Source: Comamonas serinivorans (lineage in GTDB: Bacteria > Pseudomonadota > Gammaproteobacteria > Burkholderiales > Burkholderiaceae_C). Taken from it: a DNA stretch of 64,000 bases. Where the stretch lies: contig NZ_CP021455.1 in the NCBI RefSeq assembly GCF_002158865.1, positions 1,426,001 to 1,490,000 of the forward strand, given 5' to 3'. Shown in pieces: positions 56,118 to 64,000 of the stretch. The notes beneath the pieces are model-generated. The model saw only the letters and a program-made list of their open reading frames with translations, had not been told where the DNA came from and ran no database searches. Within the stretch, counting starts at the first letter, position 1. Each line of letters starts with the position of its first letter. Position numbers and translations under genes: made by a program.

Positions 56118-56169
56118 GGAGTATGGCTGTGTTCCCGTTTGAAAATAAACGGTGGTAACACCATACTGC
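56118..56169. repeat. 52-nt palindromic element, copy 19 (pheS-pheT)
   Basis: Mixed ends, GGAGTATG and CATACTGC. Inner CCGTTT (56135-56140) pairs with AAACGG (56147-56152). It lies between two genes whose products are needed in equal amounts. Confidence 0.94.
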
Positions 56170-56209
56170 CTGATACCCGTCTTGGCTTCATTCGACATCT
56201 TCAATCGCC

Positions 56210-58642
56210 ATGCAATTTCCCGAATCCTGGTTGCGCGAGTACTGCAACCCTGCGCTGAGCACCCAAGAACTGGCCGACGCCCTGACCATGGCCGGTCTGG
56301 AAGTGGAAGAACTCGACCCGGTGGCGCCGCCGTTCACCGGCATCGTGGTGGGTGAAATCCTCTCGGCCGAACAGCATCCCAACGCCGATCGCCTGCGCGT
56401 GTGCCAGGTCGACGTGGGCGAGGCGCAGCCCCTGTCCATCGTCTGCGGCGCGCCGAATGCGCGTGCCGGCATCAAGGTGCCGTGCGCCACGGTGGGGGCG
56501 GAACTGCCGCCCGGTGAGGACGGCAAGCCCTTCAAGATCAAGATCGGCAAGCTGCGCGGCGTCGAGAGCTTTGGCATGCTGTGTTCGGCGCGCGAGCTCG
56601 GCATCTCGGACGAGCATGGCGGCCTGCTGGAGCTGGCAGCCGATGCGCCCTTGGGGCAGAACGTGCGCGAGCTGCTGCAGCTGGACGACACGCTGTTCAC
56701 GCTCAAGCTCACGCCCAACCTGGCCCATTGCCTCAGCGTCTACGGCGTGGCGCGCGAGGTCTCGGCCATCACCGGTTCGCCCCTCAAGCCCTTGGCCAGC
56801 GTGCCGGTGCAGCCGCAAACCGACGCCGCGCTGGCGGTGACCATCGCCGCGCCCGAGCTGTGCGGCCGTTTCTCCGGTCGTGTGGTGACGGGCGTGACGA
56901 CGCAGGTGCAGACGCCGGCCTGGATGAAGGCGCGCCTGGAGCGCTGCGGTCAGCGCACCGTGTCGCCGCTGGTGGACATTTCGAACTACGTCATGTTCGA
57001 GCGCGGCCGGCCCAGCCACATCTTCGACCTGGACAAGATTCATGGTGGTCTGCAGGTGCGCTGGGGTCGGGCCGGCGAAACGCTGCAGTTGCTCAACGGC
57101 AACTCCATCACGGTTGACGAGCAGGTCGGCGTGATTGCCGATGACCAGGCGGTGGAATCGCTGGCCGGCATCATGGGCGGCGACGCCACGGCCGTGTCGG
57201 ACAGCACGCAGAACATCTACATCGAGGCGGCGTTCTGGTGGCCCGATGCCATCGCGGGTCGTTCGCGTCGTTTCAATTTCAGCACCGATGCGGGCCATCG
57301 CTTCGAGCGTGGCGTCGATCCGGCGGGCACGGCCTCGGACATCGACTACATCACCGCGCTGGTGCAGCAAATCTGTGGCGGTCAGGCTGGCCCTCTGCAT
57401 GATCAGCAGGTCAACATGCCAGTATCCACCAACGTCCGTTTGCGTGTTGAACGGGCCAACCGCATACTGGGTACCAAGTTGACGCAGGACCAATGCGCAG
57501 ATGCCTTGGCCCGCCTGGGCCTGCCGCTCACGCAAGAACCCGGTGTCATCACCGTGCAGCCGCCCAGCCACCGCTTTGACCTGCGCATCGAGGAAGACCT
57601 GATCGAAGAGGTCGCGCGCATCGTCGGCTACGACAACCTGCCCGAGACGCCGCCGCTGGCGCCCACCGTGCCCAGCGTGCAGTCCGAGTCGCGCAAGGGC
57701 CGTTTCGAGCTGCGCCATCAACTGGCGGGCCGGGGCTACCTGGAAACGGTGAACTTCAGCTTCGTGCCGCCCGACTGGGAGCGCGAGCTGGCAGGCAACG
57801 CGAACCCGATCAAGCTGCTCAACCCCATCGTCAGCCAGATGAGCGTGATGCGCTCGTCCTTGCTCGGGTCGCTGTTGCAGGTGCTGAAGTTCAACGTCGA
57901 CCGTCGCGCCGACCGGGTGCGTGTGTTCGAGATCGGGCGCGTGTTCCGCCGCGATGCCCAGGTGGCGACCACCGACAGCACGGTCGCCGGCGTGGATCAG
58001 CCCATGCGCGTCGCGGGCCTGGCCTACGGCGCGGTCGAGCCGCTGTCGTGGCGTGGCAAGCAGGCCAGCGTCGACTTCTACGACGTCAAGGCCGACGTCG
58101 AGTCGTTGTTGGCACCGCGCCAAGCCGTGTTCGCCGCGGCGGAGCACCCAGCCATGCACCCCGGCCGCTGCGCCAGTGTGTCCGTCGATGGCATCGTGGT
58201 GGGCCATGTGGGCGAGCTGCACCCCAAGTGGCGCCAGCAGTGGGAACTGCCGCTGGCACCGGTGGTGTTCGAGCTGGACATGGAGGCCGTGCTGCCACGC
58301 GCGTTGCCGCAGGGGCAGCCGCTGCCCAAGCAGTTGCCTGTGGAGCGCGACCTGGCGTTGATCGTCCCCGAGGCGGTCACCCACGCCCAATTGATGCAGG
58401 CGGTCACGTCGGTCAACCGCGCCGGCCAGCCGCAGGTGTTGCAGGACGCCGTGCTGTTCGACATCTACCGGCCTAAGCCGGGGCAGGGTGCAAGTGGCCT
58501 GGCCGAGGGTGAAAAGAGCTTGGCTGTTCGCCTGACCCTGAGCAAGGGCGATGAAGCCATGACCGATGCCGACATCGACAGCGCCGTGCAAGCGGTGGCG
58601 GCGGCCGTCGCCGAGCAGTTGAACGGCCGTTTGCGCGCTTGA
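56210..58642 (+). CDS. pheT: Phenylalanine-tRNA ligase beta subunit
   Basis: Beta chain, for tRNA binding and editing. The 810-residue protein has the EMAP-like tRNA-binding domain (VGEILSAEQHPNADRLRVCQ), the B3/B4 editing region, the B5 helix-turn-helix (about 404-475), a core of class II fold, and the C-terminal anticodon-binding FDX-ACB domain (SVNRAGQPQVLQDAVLFDIY-type). The DNA coding for residues 404-421 (57419-57470) is a full copy of the 52-nt palindrome; the protein there still reads as normal B5 sequence (NVRLRVERANRILG), but uses the codons GTA and ATA, which are poor fits for such a GC-rich gene. Confidence 0.96.
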   Translation: MQFPESWLREYCNPALSTQELADALTMAGLEVEELDPVAPPFTGIVVGEILSAEQHPNADRLRVCQVDVGEAQPLSIVCGAPNARAGIKVPCATVGAELPPGEDGKPFKIKIGKLRGVESFGMLCSARELGISDEHGGLLELAADAPLGQNVRELLQLDDTLFTLKLTPNLAHCLSVYGVAREVSAITGSPLKPLASVPVQPQTDAALAVTIAAPELCGRFSGRVVTGVTTQVQTPAWMKARLERCGQRTVSPLVDISNYVMFERGRPSHIFDLDKIHGGLQVRWGRAGETLQLLNGNSITVDEQVGVIADDQAVESLAGIMGGDATAVSDSTQNIYIEAAFWWPDAIAGRSRRFNFSTDAGHRFERGVDPAGTASDIDYITALVQQICGGQAGPLHDQQVNMPVSTNVRLRVERANRILGTKLTQDQCADALARLGLPLTQEPGVITVQPPSHRFDLRIEEDLIEEVARIVGYDNLPETPPLAPTVPSVQSESRKGRFELRHQLAGRGYLETVNFSFVPPDWERELAGNANPIKLLNPIVSQMSVMRSSLLGSLLQVLKFNVDRRADRVRVFEIGRVFRRDAQVATTDSTVAGVDQPMRVAGLAYGAVEPLSWRGKQASVDFYDVKADVESLLAPRQAVFAAAEHPAMHPGRCASVSVDGIVVGHVGELHPKWRQQWELPLAPVVFELDMEAVLPRALPQGQPLPKQLPVERDLALIVPEAVTHAQLMQAVTSVNRAGQPQVLQDAVLFDIYRPKPGQGASGLAEGEKSLAVRLTLSKGDEAMTDADIDSAVQAVAAAVAEQLNGRLRA
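57419..57470. repeat. 52-nt palindromic element, copy 20, inside pheT
   Basis: CCAGTAT (57419-57425) pairs with ATACTGG (57464-57470). CCGTT at 57436 is on its family position; AACGG at 57450 is off by one. It is the only copy within a coding sequence and preserves the pheT frame. Confidence 0.85.
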
Positions 58643-58644
58643 GC

Positions 58645-58674
58645 TTGGGTGCGCAAGTGCGTGATTGGTATAGT
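58645..58674 (+). promoter_or_regulatory. Candidate promoter of ihfA
   Basis: TTGGGT (58645-58650), an 18-nt spacer and TATAGT (58669-58674) fit a sigma-70 promoter. It lies in the 118-nt pheT-ihfA gap, 87 nt before the ihfA ATG. Confidence 0.6.
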
Positions 58675-58760
58675 GTTTGACCGCCACGCGCGCACCCAGC
58701 ATGCGCCTCACACCCGGGCCTGATCCCGCCTGATCAGGCCCCACGAGATACCCTCAACCC

Positions 58761-59096
58761 ATGGAACTTTCCGTCGCCAGCATCGACACCACCGCCCTGA
58801 CCAAGGCGCAATTGGCCGAGCTTCTGTTCGATCAGATCGGCCTGAACAAGCGCGAGGCCAAGGACATGGTGGATGCGTTCTACGCCGTGATCGCCGCTCG
58901 ATTGGCGGCGGGCGAAGAGGTCAAGATCTCGGGCTTCGGCAATTTTCAGGTGCGCACCAAGGCCCCGCGGCCGGGTCGCAACCCGCGCACCGGTGAGCTG
59001 ATCCCCATCGAGGCGCGTCGCGTCACCACCTTCCACGCCAGCGCCAAGCTGAAAGAGCTGGTGCAGGATGGCGCCGCGCCTGCCAAGCCGCTTTGA
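58761..59096 (+). CDS. ihfA: Integration host factor alpha subunit
   Basis: DNA-bending nucleoid protein that pairs with IhfB. The 111-residue protein has the HU/IHF fold with EEVKISGFGNFQVRTKAPRP and the DNA-intercalating arm tip RPGRNPRTGELIPIEARRV. It is about ten residues longer than E. coli IhfA at the N-terminus (MELSVASIDT) and has a short Ala/Pro tail. The end overlaps a possible TTG start of the next gene. Confidence 0.96.
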   Translation: MELSVASIDTTALTKAQLAELLFDQIGLNKREAKDMVDAFYAVIAARLAAGEEVKISGFGNFQVRTKAPRPGRNPRTGELIPIEARRVTTFHASAKLKELVQDGAAPAKPL

Positions 59097-59116
59097 GTCA
59101 AGGACCGGGTGTCTGC

Positions 59117-59569
59117 ATGCATACGGCGTCCAAACCGTCCAAAGCCCTGCTGCCGGCCATCCCGGCCAAGCGCTACTTCAGCATTGGTGAAGTGGCCGAG
59201 CTGTGCGATGTGAAACCCCATGTGCTGCGCTACTGGGAGCAGGAGTTCACCCAACTGCGGCCCGTCAAGCGCAAGGGCAATCGGCGTTACTACCAGCACC
59301 ACGAGGTGCTGATGATTCGCCGCATCCGCGAGCTGCTGTATGAGCAGGGGTTCACGATCTCGGGTGCGCGCAACCGCTTGCAGGAGCAGGCCGGGCGGGG
59401 CGCTGCCACGTTGCAGCAGGAGCCTGCCGTGGTCGAGGCAGACAGCGCTGCGCAAGGGCACAAGGCCGCCGATGAGGCGGCTCGTGCCGGGGCCACGCTC
59501 AATGCGCAGCAGGCGCAATGGCTGGCCGACGAACTGCGTGCGATCCGTTTTCTACTTTCTTTGCAGTGA
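59117..59569 (+). CDS. MerR family transcriptional regulator
   Basis: DNA-binding regulator of 150 residues. The N-terminal MerR helix-turn-helix is clear (KRYFSIGEVAELCDVKPHVL, then RYWEQEFTQLRPVKRKGNRR). The C-terminal half is Ala/Gln-rich, ending in a helix (WLADELRAIRFLLSL). No cysteines in metal-site positions are seen, so it is unlikely to be a metal sensor. This gene after ihfA is common in Betaproteobacteria; its target is unknown. The start at 59117 follows AGGA by 12 nt. Confidence 0.9.
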   Translation: MHTASKPSKALLPAIPAKRYFSIGEVAELCDVKPHVLRYWEQEFTQLRPVKRKGNRRYYQHHEVLMIRRIRELLYEQGFTISGARNRLQEQAGRGAATLQQEPAVVEADSAAQGHKAADEAARAGATLNAQQAQWLADELRAIRFLLSLQ

Positions 59570-59570
59570 T

Positions 59571-59600
59571 TTGGAAAAAAGCAAAAAAACGGTATAGAAT
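59571..59600 (+). promoter_or_regulatory. Promoter of tRNA-Pro
   Basis: TTGGAA (59571-59576), a 16-nt A-rich spacer and TATAGAAT (59593-59600). The -10 box ends 9 nt before the tRNA. Confidence 0.75.
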
Positions 59601-59609
59601 ACATGTTTT

Positions 59610-59686
59610 CGGCGTGTAGCGCAGCCTGGTAGCGCACTTGCATGGGGTGCAAGGGGTCGCGAGTTCGAATCCCGCCACGCCGACCA
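59610..59686 (+). tRNA. tRNA-Pro (anticodon GGG)
   Basis: A complete 77-nt cloverleaf with encoded CCA. Acceptor CGGCGTG (59610-59616) pairs with CACGCCG (59676-59682). The anticodon arm is CTTGC-ATGGGGT-GCAAG, giving anticodon GGG, which reads CCC/CCT. The T-arm is GCGAG-TTCGAAT-CCCGC, with one mismatch. The discriminator is A59683. Confidence 0.97.
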
Positions 59687-59707
59687 TTTATTCCTCTGGA
59701 ATGCCAA

Positions 59708-59741
59708 AGACCTAGCTTCTTTCGAAGCTAGGTCTTTTTTT
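59708..59741 (+). terminator. Rho-independent terminator of tRNA-Pro
   Basis: A 12-bp perfect stem, AGACCTAGCTTC (59708-59719) with GAAGCTAGGTCT (59724-59735), a 4-nt loop, then a T run. Confidence 0.97.
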
Positions 59742-59832
59742 GTCCGCATCTTGTTGATCAGAGGTTGGCTTGAGGGGCGGCTCAGCGGGCAGGCGGTCGG
59801 GCTGGCAGTTGATTTAAGCCATATTGATGCAG

Positions 59833-59884
59833 GCAGTATGGGGATGCTTCCGATTTAAAGCCAAAGGAGACTGACACATACTGC
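59833..59884. repeat. 52-nt palindromic element, copy 21
   Basis: GCAGTATG (59833-59840) pairs perfectly with CATACTGC (59877-59884). The inner stem has decayed (CCGAT, AAAGG). Confidence 0.9.
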
Positions 59885-60245
59885 ATTGAACAATGGTGAG
59901 CACGTGTGCTGGCTTGCGGGGGTTGTATGGCCCCTGTCTGTGCACCGCTGTACCCATGCTCGCGTGCGCTTTGCCCTGGTACGCCCACGCAAGCGGACAC
60001 CGTGAGCGATGCGGGCCTGCGCAGACGCCGATGCCGACGGCGCTGTGGACCGAGGCAGCCGCGGGCGATTGCGTGGATGCTGTTGCGGACCTTGGTGAGG
60101 AGCGCTCGGCCAACTGATGCCGGTTGGGGCTCAGGGCGCTGCGAGAGAGGGCTGAGTGGGCAGCACCGCATGCATGCCAGCCACGCAACGGAGGCGGCCA
60201 TGTTGAAGGGCTGATGTGTTTTGCGAGGTGCCGGTAGCCTTGAGG

Positions 60246-60297
60246 GCAGTACGGGCCAGACTTCAATTCATTCACATCGACAACTACGCCATACTGC
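60246..60297. repeat. 52-nt palindromic element, copy 22
   Basis: Left end GCAGTACG, right end CATACTGC; the stem GGGCAGTA / TACTGCCC extends two bases beyond the core. The inner CCGTT motif is lost. It ends 6 nt before the stop of the EamA gene on the minus strand. Confidence 0.88.
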
Positions 60298-60303
60298 CCA
60301 TCT

Positions 60304-61218
60304 TCACCGCCGCACCGATCCCCGCCATTGCATGCACACCATGCCCCCCATCGCCATGGCGCCGCCGAGCAGCAAGGAGGGGGTGAGGGGTTCGTCCAGC
60401 CACAAGCCGGAGAACAGCATGCCAAACAAGGGCACCAAGGCCATGTAGGCGGCAGCAGCGCCAGCGCCCAACACCTTCACCCCGCGCAAATACCAGGCAT
60501 AGGCGAGGGCCGTGGCGCCCAGTGCCAATGCCAGCAGGCTGCACCAAGCCACCTTGGGTGCGTGGGCAAGCGTGATCCAGGCTGCAGGGCCCTCTGCAAC
60601 CCAGCTGGCCCCCAACAGCAACACGGCCCCCATCACCGCAGTGACGGTTGAGGTGGTGAGTGCATCGAGGGTGGTCAGCACCACGCGCCCCACCAGGGTG
60701 TAGGCGACCCAGCAGCCCGCACACCCCAGCAACAGCACTTCTCCGCTGCCGGCGGTACCCGGCCTCAGTGCATTCAGGGAGCCGCCCGTCAGCGCCCAAA
60801 GCGCCCCCGCGACGGCCAACAGCAGTCCCCCCACCGTGCGCCAGTTCAGCGGCTCACGAAACAGCCACGCCGCACACAACAGGGTCAGTACCGGATTGAG
60901 GGCCACCACCAGGGTCGCCTTGCCAGCGGGCACGCGCTGAAGCGCCAGCAAGAAGAAGATCGAGTAGCCCAGCACCCCGCACGCTGAGGCGCACGCCAGG
61001 CCCCGCCACTGCGGCCCACGGATGGCCCGCAACGTAGCCATGCGGCCGCTGCCGAACAGCCACAGCACAAGGACGAGGCTGGCCAGCGCGAATCTCACAC
61101 AGGCAGCAGCCAGCGGCGGCATGGACAGGGCCACCACCCGGCCCCAGGGCCACGAGGCGCCCCACAAAGCCGCCATGCCAAGCAAACCCAAGTGTGTGGT
61201 GTATCGAAGAGAGGTCAT
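60304..61218 (-). CDS. EamA family (DMT) transporter
   Basis: Predicted inner-membrane metabolite exporter of 304 residues with ten hydrophobic helices in two EamA repeats (LLGMAALWGASWPWGRVVAL at the start; LLLGCAGCWVAYTLVGRVVL opens the second half). The start is the ATG at 61218. It diverges from a LysR regulator with 49 nt between the starts, the classic layout for a regulator controlling its neighbouring exporter. Confidence 0.92.
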   Translation of the reverse strand: MTSLRYTTHLGLLGMAALWGASWPWGRVVALSMPPLAAACVRFALASLVLVLWLFGSGRMATLRAIRGPQWRGLACASACGVLGYSIFFLLALQRVPAGKATLVVALNPVLTLLCAAWLFREPLNWRTVGGLLLAVAGALWALTGGSLNALRPGTAGSGEVLLLGCAGCWVAYTLVGRVVLTTLDALTTSTVTAVMGAVLLLGASWVAEGPAAWITLAHAPKVAWCSLLALALGATALAYAWYLRGVKVLGAGAAAAYMALVPLFGMLFSGLWLDEPLTPSLLLGGAMAMGGMVCMQWRGSVRR

Positions 61219-61243
61219 GGCAGTACTATCTGCTTGATCTCTT

Positions 61244-61269
61244 TCATAGTCGAATGAGCAATTACTCAT
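61244..61269. promoter_or_regulatory. Overlapping dyads, probable LysR operator
   Basis: TCAT (61244-61247) pairs with ATGA (61254-61257), and ATGAG (61254-61258) with CTCAT (61265-61269), giving three alternating half sites in the 49-nt divergent gap. The last one overlaps the lysR ATG, which would suit auto-repression. Confidence 0.5.
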
Positions 61270-62146
61270 GACCTTCACGCAACTGGACGTGTTCGCCACC
61301 TTGGCTCGGGTGGGGAGTTTTTCTCGGGCTGCCGCCGCCCTGGGCATCACCCAAAGTGGTGTCAGCCACACCATCAAGCAGTTGGAAACCGAATTGGGGG
61401 TGAGCCTGCTGAACCGTGACGGTTCGGCGCCTGCGCTGACGGAGGTCGGCGCCAGGTTGCTGATTCGGGCCAATGACATGCTTCAGCAAAAGGAGGCCTT
61501 GCTGCAAGAGGCGAATCTCGAGCGCGGCGTGGCCCGAGGCAGCTTGCGCATCGCCTCGTTTGGCACCACGTCATCCCTGCGTTTGCTGCCCGCTTTGATG
61601 GCCCGCTACCAACGTGCTCACCCGTTGGTGGACGTGCAAATCGACGAGGTAAAGGATGACGCGGTGGTGCAGTGGCTGCTAGAGCGTCGGGTGGAGCTGG
61701 GCTTTGTGGTGTTGCCCGAAGCGCGTTTGGACACACTCCATGTGCTCACGGATGAGTTGGTCGCTGTGGTGCCCGCCGCCCACCCCTTGGCCGCTCGCTC
61801 GGGGATTCGGGCACGCGATCTGGAAGGCGAGTCATTCATCCGGACGGCCGCGGGCTCCGGGCCTCAGATTGACCAGTTTCTGACCGCTGAAGGTGCGGTG
61901 CCTCATGTTCGGTATCGATTCGAACAGCTGTCATCCATGTTGGGCTTTGTCGCGCAGGGCTTGGCCATCACCGTGGCCGCACGACTGGCCTTGCCCGAGC
62001 CTCCTGAAGGGGTGGTGTACCGCAGCCTCAAGCCCGCCAAACCCAGAGAAGTGGCCTTGGCGGCATTGAGTTTTGCCAAGCTTTCTCCCGCTGCTGCCGC
62101 GTTTGTCGAGGTGGCCAGGAAGATGGGCAAGAGGCTGCTGGGCTGA
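61268..62146 (+). CDS. LysR family transcriptional regulator
   Basis: DNA-binding regulator of 292 residues. The winged helix-turn-helix is at the N-terminus (FATLARVGSFSRAAAALGIT, then QSGVSHTIKQLETELGVSLL). A periplasmic-binding-protein-like effector domain follows from about 92. It probably controls the divergent EamA exporter; the inducer is unknown. Confidence 0.92.
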   Translation: MTFTQLDVFATLARVGSFSRAAAALGITQSGVSHTIKQLETELGVSLLNRDGSAPALTEVGARLLIRANDMLQQKEALLQEANLERGVARGSLRIASFGTTSSLRLLPALMARYQRAHPLVDVQIDEVKDDAVVQWLLERRVELGFVVLPEARLDTLHVLTDELVAVVPAAHPLAARSGIRARDLEGESFIRTAAGSGPQIDQFLTAEGAVPHVRYRFEQLSSMLGFVAQGLAITVAARLALPEPPEGVVYRSLKPAKPREVALAALSFAKLSPAAAAFVEVARKMGKRLLG

Positions 62147-62258
62147 TTCGCAAGATGCTGGCCAATGGGGGCGGACTGAGCCCCACGTCCCTCAGGGGGC
62201 GTCTTGCGAACCTCGTCCAACGTCCGGTGGCCTTCACCGGCCGGCCAGCGCGGGTGCC

Positions 62259-63725
62259 TCAGCCACCGGTCTGGGCCGTCACGGGCCTGGCCGGCTTGCC
62301 AGGCCATCCCCCGGCCAAGGTGGCGTAGAGCGCAAGGCTGGCCCGAACTGCGCTGATCTGGCTGTCCGCTGTGGCTTCTTGGGTGGTCAGCTGATCGCGT
62401 TGCGCCTCCAGAACTTCGAACATGCTCAGGGTGCCGCCGCGGTACATCCGCTCGGCCAGATGCGCGGCCTCGTCGCGCTGCTGCATGGCGGCGAGCTGGG
62501 CGCGCCATGTTTCCTGGCTGCGATGTGCGCGAACGAGGGCGTTCTCGGTTTCTTCCAGCGCCAGCAGGACCGTCTGCTGGTACTGCGCCAGGGCTTCCTG
62601 GGCGCCGGCTTCACTGGCGGCAATGCGGGCCCGCACGCGGCCCACGTCCAGGAAGGACCAGTCGATGCCCAGCACCACCTGACGGGTCGCCCTGTCGGCG
62701 TCGAACAGGCGCGACCCCTCGAAGGCAAAGCTGCCGAGCAGGCCACCGATCGATAGCCGGGGAAAGAGGTCGGACGTGGCGACGCCGATGCGCGCCGTCG
62801 CGGCGTGCAGCCGCGCCTCTGCGGCCGCCACGTCGGGCCTGCGTCGCAATACATTGGCAGGGGTATCGGGCTGTACCGATGGTGGGATGATCGGCAGCGG
62901 TTTGATCTCCTCCAATTGAGCGATGAGGTGTTCAGGTGACAGGCCTGACAGCACGGCCAGGCGGTGCTGCAGCTGCGCCACCTGGGCCTGCAGCTCGGGC
63001 ACCCGTGCCTGGGTGCTGCGCAGCAGGGCCACGGATCGTCTGGCATCGAGATCGGTGCCCATGCCGGCATGCAACCTGCGCGCCACGAGCTCGGCGGTGT
63101 GCTGCTGGTTCTGCGCATGGGTCTGGACGATCTTCAGACGCAGTTGCGTGCCGCGCAGCTGGGTGTAGGTGTCTGCCACCTGCACGGCGATGGCCACTTG
63201 CAGGGCGACCAGGTCTGCTCGCGAGGCCTGCGTCTGCGCCTCCTGGGCTTCGATGCTGCGTCGCACGCGGCCGACCAGATCAAGCTCCCAACTGGCGGCC
63301 AGGCCGACGCTGTGGCTGCGGGTGGATGGGGCCTGACCGGCACCCAGCTGGTCTGCGCTCAGCCGTTGCTGCGTGAGCTGGCCATTCAGGGTGACGGTGG
63401 GCAACCGGTCCTTGCGCACCAGGCTCAGCATCGATTCGGCGGCCTGCAGCCGCGCCAGCATCCCCGCCACGTCGTGGTTGCTGCGCAGGGCTTGTTGCAC
63501 CAGCGCGGTCAACTCCTCATCGCCGAACTGCCGCCAGAAGGCTGCGTCGCGGACGTCGGTGATGGTGAGCGCAGCCGCGCCGGGCCCAGGCTCGGGCGCT
63601 TGGCGCGCGAACGCGGCAGGCACCGCGTCGATGTCGGGCCGCTGAAAGTCGGGCCCGACCGCGCAGCCCGTCACGAGCAGGCAGGTGGCGGCGGCGACGG
63701 CGTGCCATGTGGCGGCCTTAAGCAT
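62259..63725 (-). CDS. Outer-membrane efflux lipoprotein (NodT/OprM family)
   Basis: Outer-membrane channel of a tripartite RND pump. The 488-residue protein has a lipoprotein signal with lipobox LVTGC (Cys21), AVGPDFQRPD after it, and two TolC-type repeats; ANVLRRRPDVAAAEARLHAA is the family hallmark and LDLVGRVRRSIEAQ the first-repeat match. Its ATG overlaps the end of the RND gene by 8 nt, after AGGAG. The last gene of the operon lies here; the membrane-fusion protein should lie beyond the right edge. Confidence 0.94.
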   Translation of the reverse strand: MLKAATWHAVAAATCLLVTGCAVGPDFQRPDIDAVPAAFARQAPEPGPGAAALTITDVRDAAFWRQFGDEELTALVQQALRSNHDVAGMLARLQAAESMLSLVRKDRLPTVTLNGQLTQQRLSADQLGAGQAPSTRSHSVGLAASWELDLVGRVRRSIEAQEAQTQASRADLVALQVAIAVQVADTYTQLRGTQLRLKIVQTHAQNQQHTAELVARRLHAGMGTDLDARRSVALLRSTQARVPELQAQVAQLQHRLAVLSGLSPEHLIAQLEEIKPLPIIPPSVQPDTPANVLRRRPDVAAAEARLHAATARIGVATSDLFPRLSIGGLLGSFAFEGSRLFDADRATRQVVLGIDWSFLDVGRVRARIAASEAGAQEALAQYQQTVLLALEETENALVRAHRSQETWRAQLAAMQQRDEAAHLAERMYRGGTLSMFEVLEAQRDQLTTQEATADSQISAVRASLALYATLAGGWPGKPARPVTAQTGG

Positions 63726-64000
63726 GGTGGGTCTCCTCACGAGGGTGGGCGTTGTGGGTGGCCGGGTCGACAGCCTGGCGGGGTGTGAGTTGGGTGCCGC
63801 TGAGCTGGCGCAAGGTCACGTAGAACACCGGCGTGAGGAACAGGCCAAACAAGGTCACGCCCAACATGCCGGAGAACACGGTGATGCCGGTGGCGGCACG
63901 CACTTCCGCCCCGGCGCCATGCCCGACCAGCAGGGGCACGGCCCCCGCGATGAAGGCGATCGAGGTCATCACGATGGGACGCAGGCGCAGCCGGCAGGCT
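63718..64000 (-). CDS. RND efflux transporter inner-membrane protein (partial)
   Basis: The C-terminal part only, cut by the window end. It shows RLRPIVMTSIAFIAGAVPLL and GITVFSGMLGVTLFGLFLTP, the last two transmembrane segments of AcrB/MexB/MexF-type pumps, then a short hydrophilic tail. The stop overlaps the next gene's start. The substrate cannot be told. Confidence 0.93.
   Translation of the reverse strand, partial: ACRLRLRPIVMTSIAFIAGAVPLLVGHGAGAEVRAATGITVFSGMLGVTLFGLFLTPVFYVTLRQLSGTQLTPRQAVDPATHNAHPREETHHA

Larger units (their letters stand above)
59687..60303. other. Gap downstream of tRNA-Pro
   Basis: 617 nt without a gene. It holds the tRNA terminator and two 52-nt palindromes 361 nt apart. 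No integrase or attachment-site duplicate of the tRNA 3' end is present. Confidence 0.55.

Noticed and set aside
56201..58744. 847-residue open frame antisense to pheT
   Set aside because: A shadow of high third-position GC; no recognisable motif, and pheT is unambiguous.
59610..60303. tRNA-Pro as the attachment site of an integrated element
   Set aside because: No integrase, no repeat of the tRNA 3' end and no change in base composition downstream within the window.

Overview
This window is a strongly GC-rich chromosomal stretch from a betaproteobacterium of the order Burkholderiales, most likely Comamonadaceae. I judge this from gene content and order: sucA-sucB-lpdA-zapE; thrS-infC-rpmI-rplT-pheS-pheT-ihfA-merR-tRNA-Pro; pstSCAB-phoU-phoB-phoR beside ppx; and a PimC/PimD-type acyl-CoA dehydrogenase pair. 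I see no prophage, insertion sequence, CRISPR array or rRNA.

Layout. 0.3-9.4 kb is the phosphate module: ppx diverges from pstS-pstC-pstA-pstB-phoU-phoB-phoR, with a clear Pho box between them. 9.8-14 kb holds acpS, nagZ, a small membrane protein, aroQ and an alpha/beta hydrolase. 14.5-18.8 kb holds an acyl-CoA synthetase, a pentanucleotide repeat tract, pyrD and rpiA. 19.3-23.8 kb has a GlsB-type membrane protein, two acyl-CoA dehydrogenases, yceH and purN. 24-27.3 kb encodes a patatin-like phospholipase and an RsmB-type RNA methyltransferase. 27.7-30.5 kb is a minus-strand cluster (DUF2325 protein, unknown protein, Mn-type superoxide dismutase, ZIP transporter) behind a good Fur box. 31-37.7 kb has a glycosyltransferase, yhbY, rlmE, cobA, an NlpC/P60 hydrolase, a PQQ sugar dehydrogenase and an isochorismatase-like protein. 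38-45.6 kb is the 2-oxoglutarate dehydrogenase operon; sucA is broken by a one-base frameshift in a C run, and a DUF2867 gene sits between sucB and lpdA. 45.8-51.3 kb has a MATE transporter, an ArnT-like membrane protein, rpmE2 and an exported ParB-like protein. 51.4-59.7 kb is the translation cluster, in which infC starts with ATC. 60.3-64 kb has an EamA exporter, a LysR regulator and the end of an RND efflux operon that runs off the window.

The main discovery is a dispersed family of imperfect palindromes. I count 22 copies; 21 are exactly 52 nt and one is 51. GTAT sits at positions 4-7 and ATAC at 46-49 in almost every copy, and many copies also have an inner CCGTT / AACGG pair. All but one are intergenic, usually just after a stop codon, including inside the pst, pho and phe operons. 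One lies in register inside the pheT coding sequence. The interior sequence varies a great deal while length and end register do not, so some structure or protein contact is probably under selection. Two tandem-repeat tracts and a truncated tRNA-like fragment abut copies of this family.
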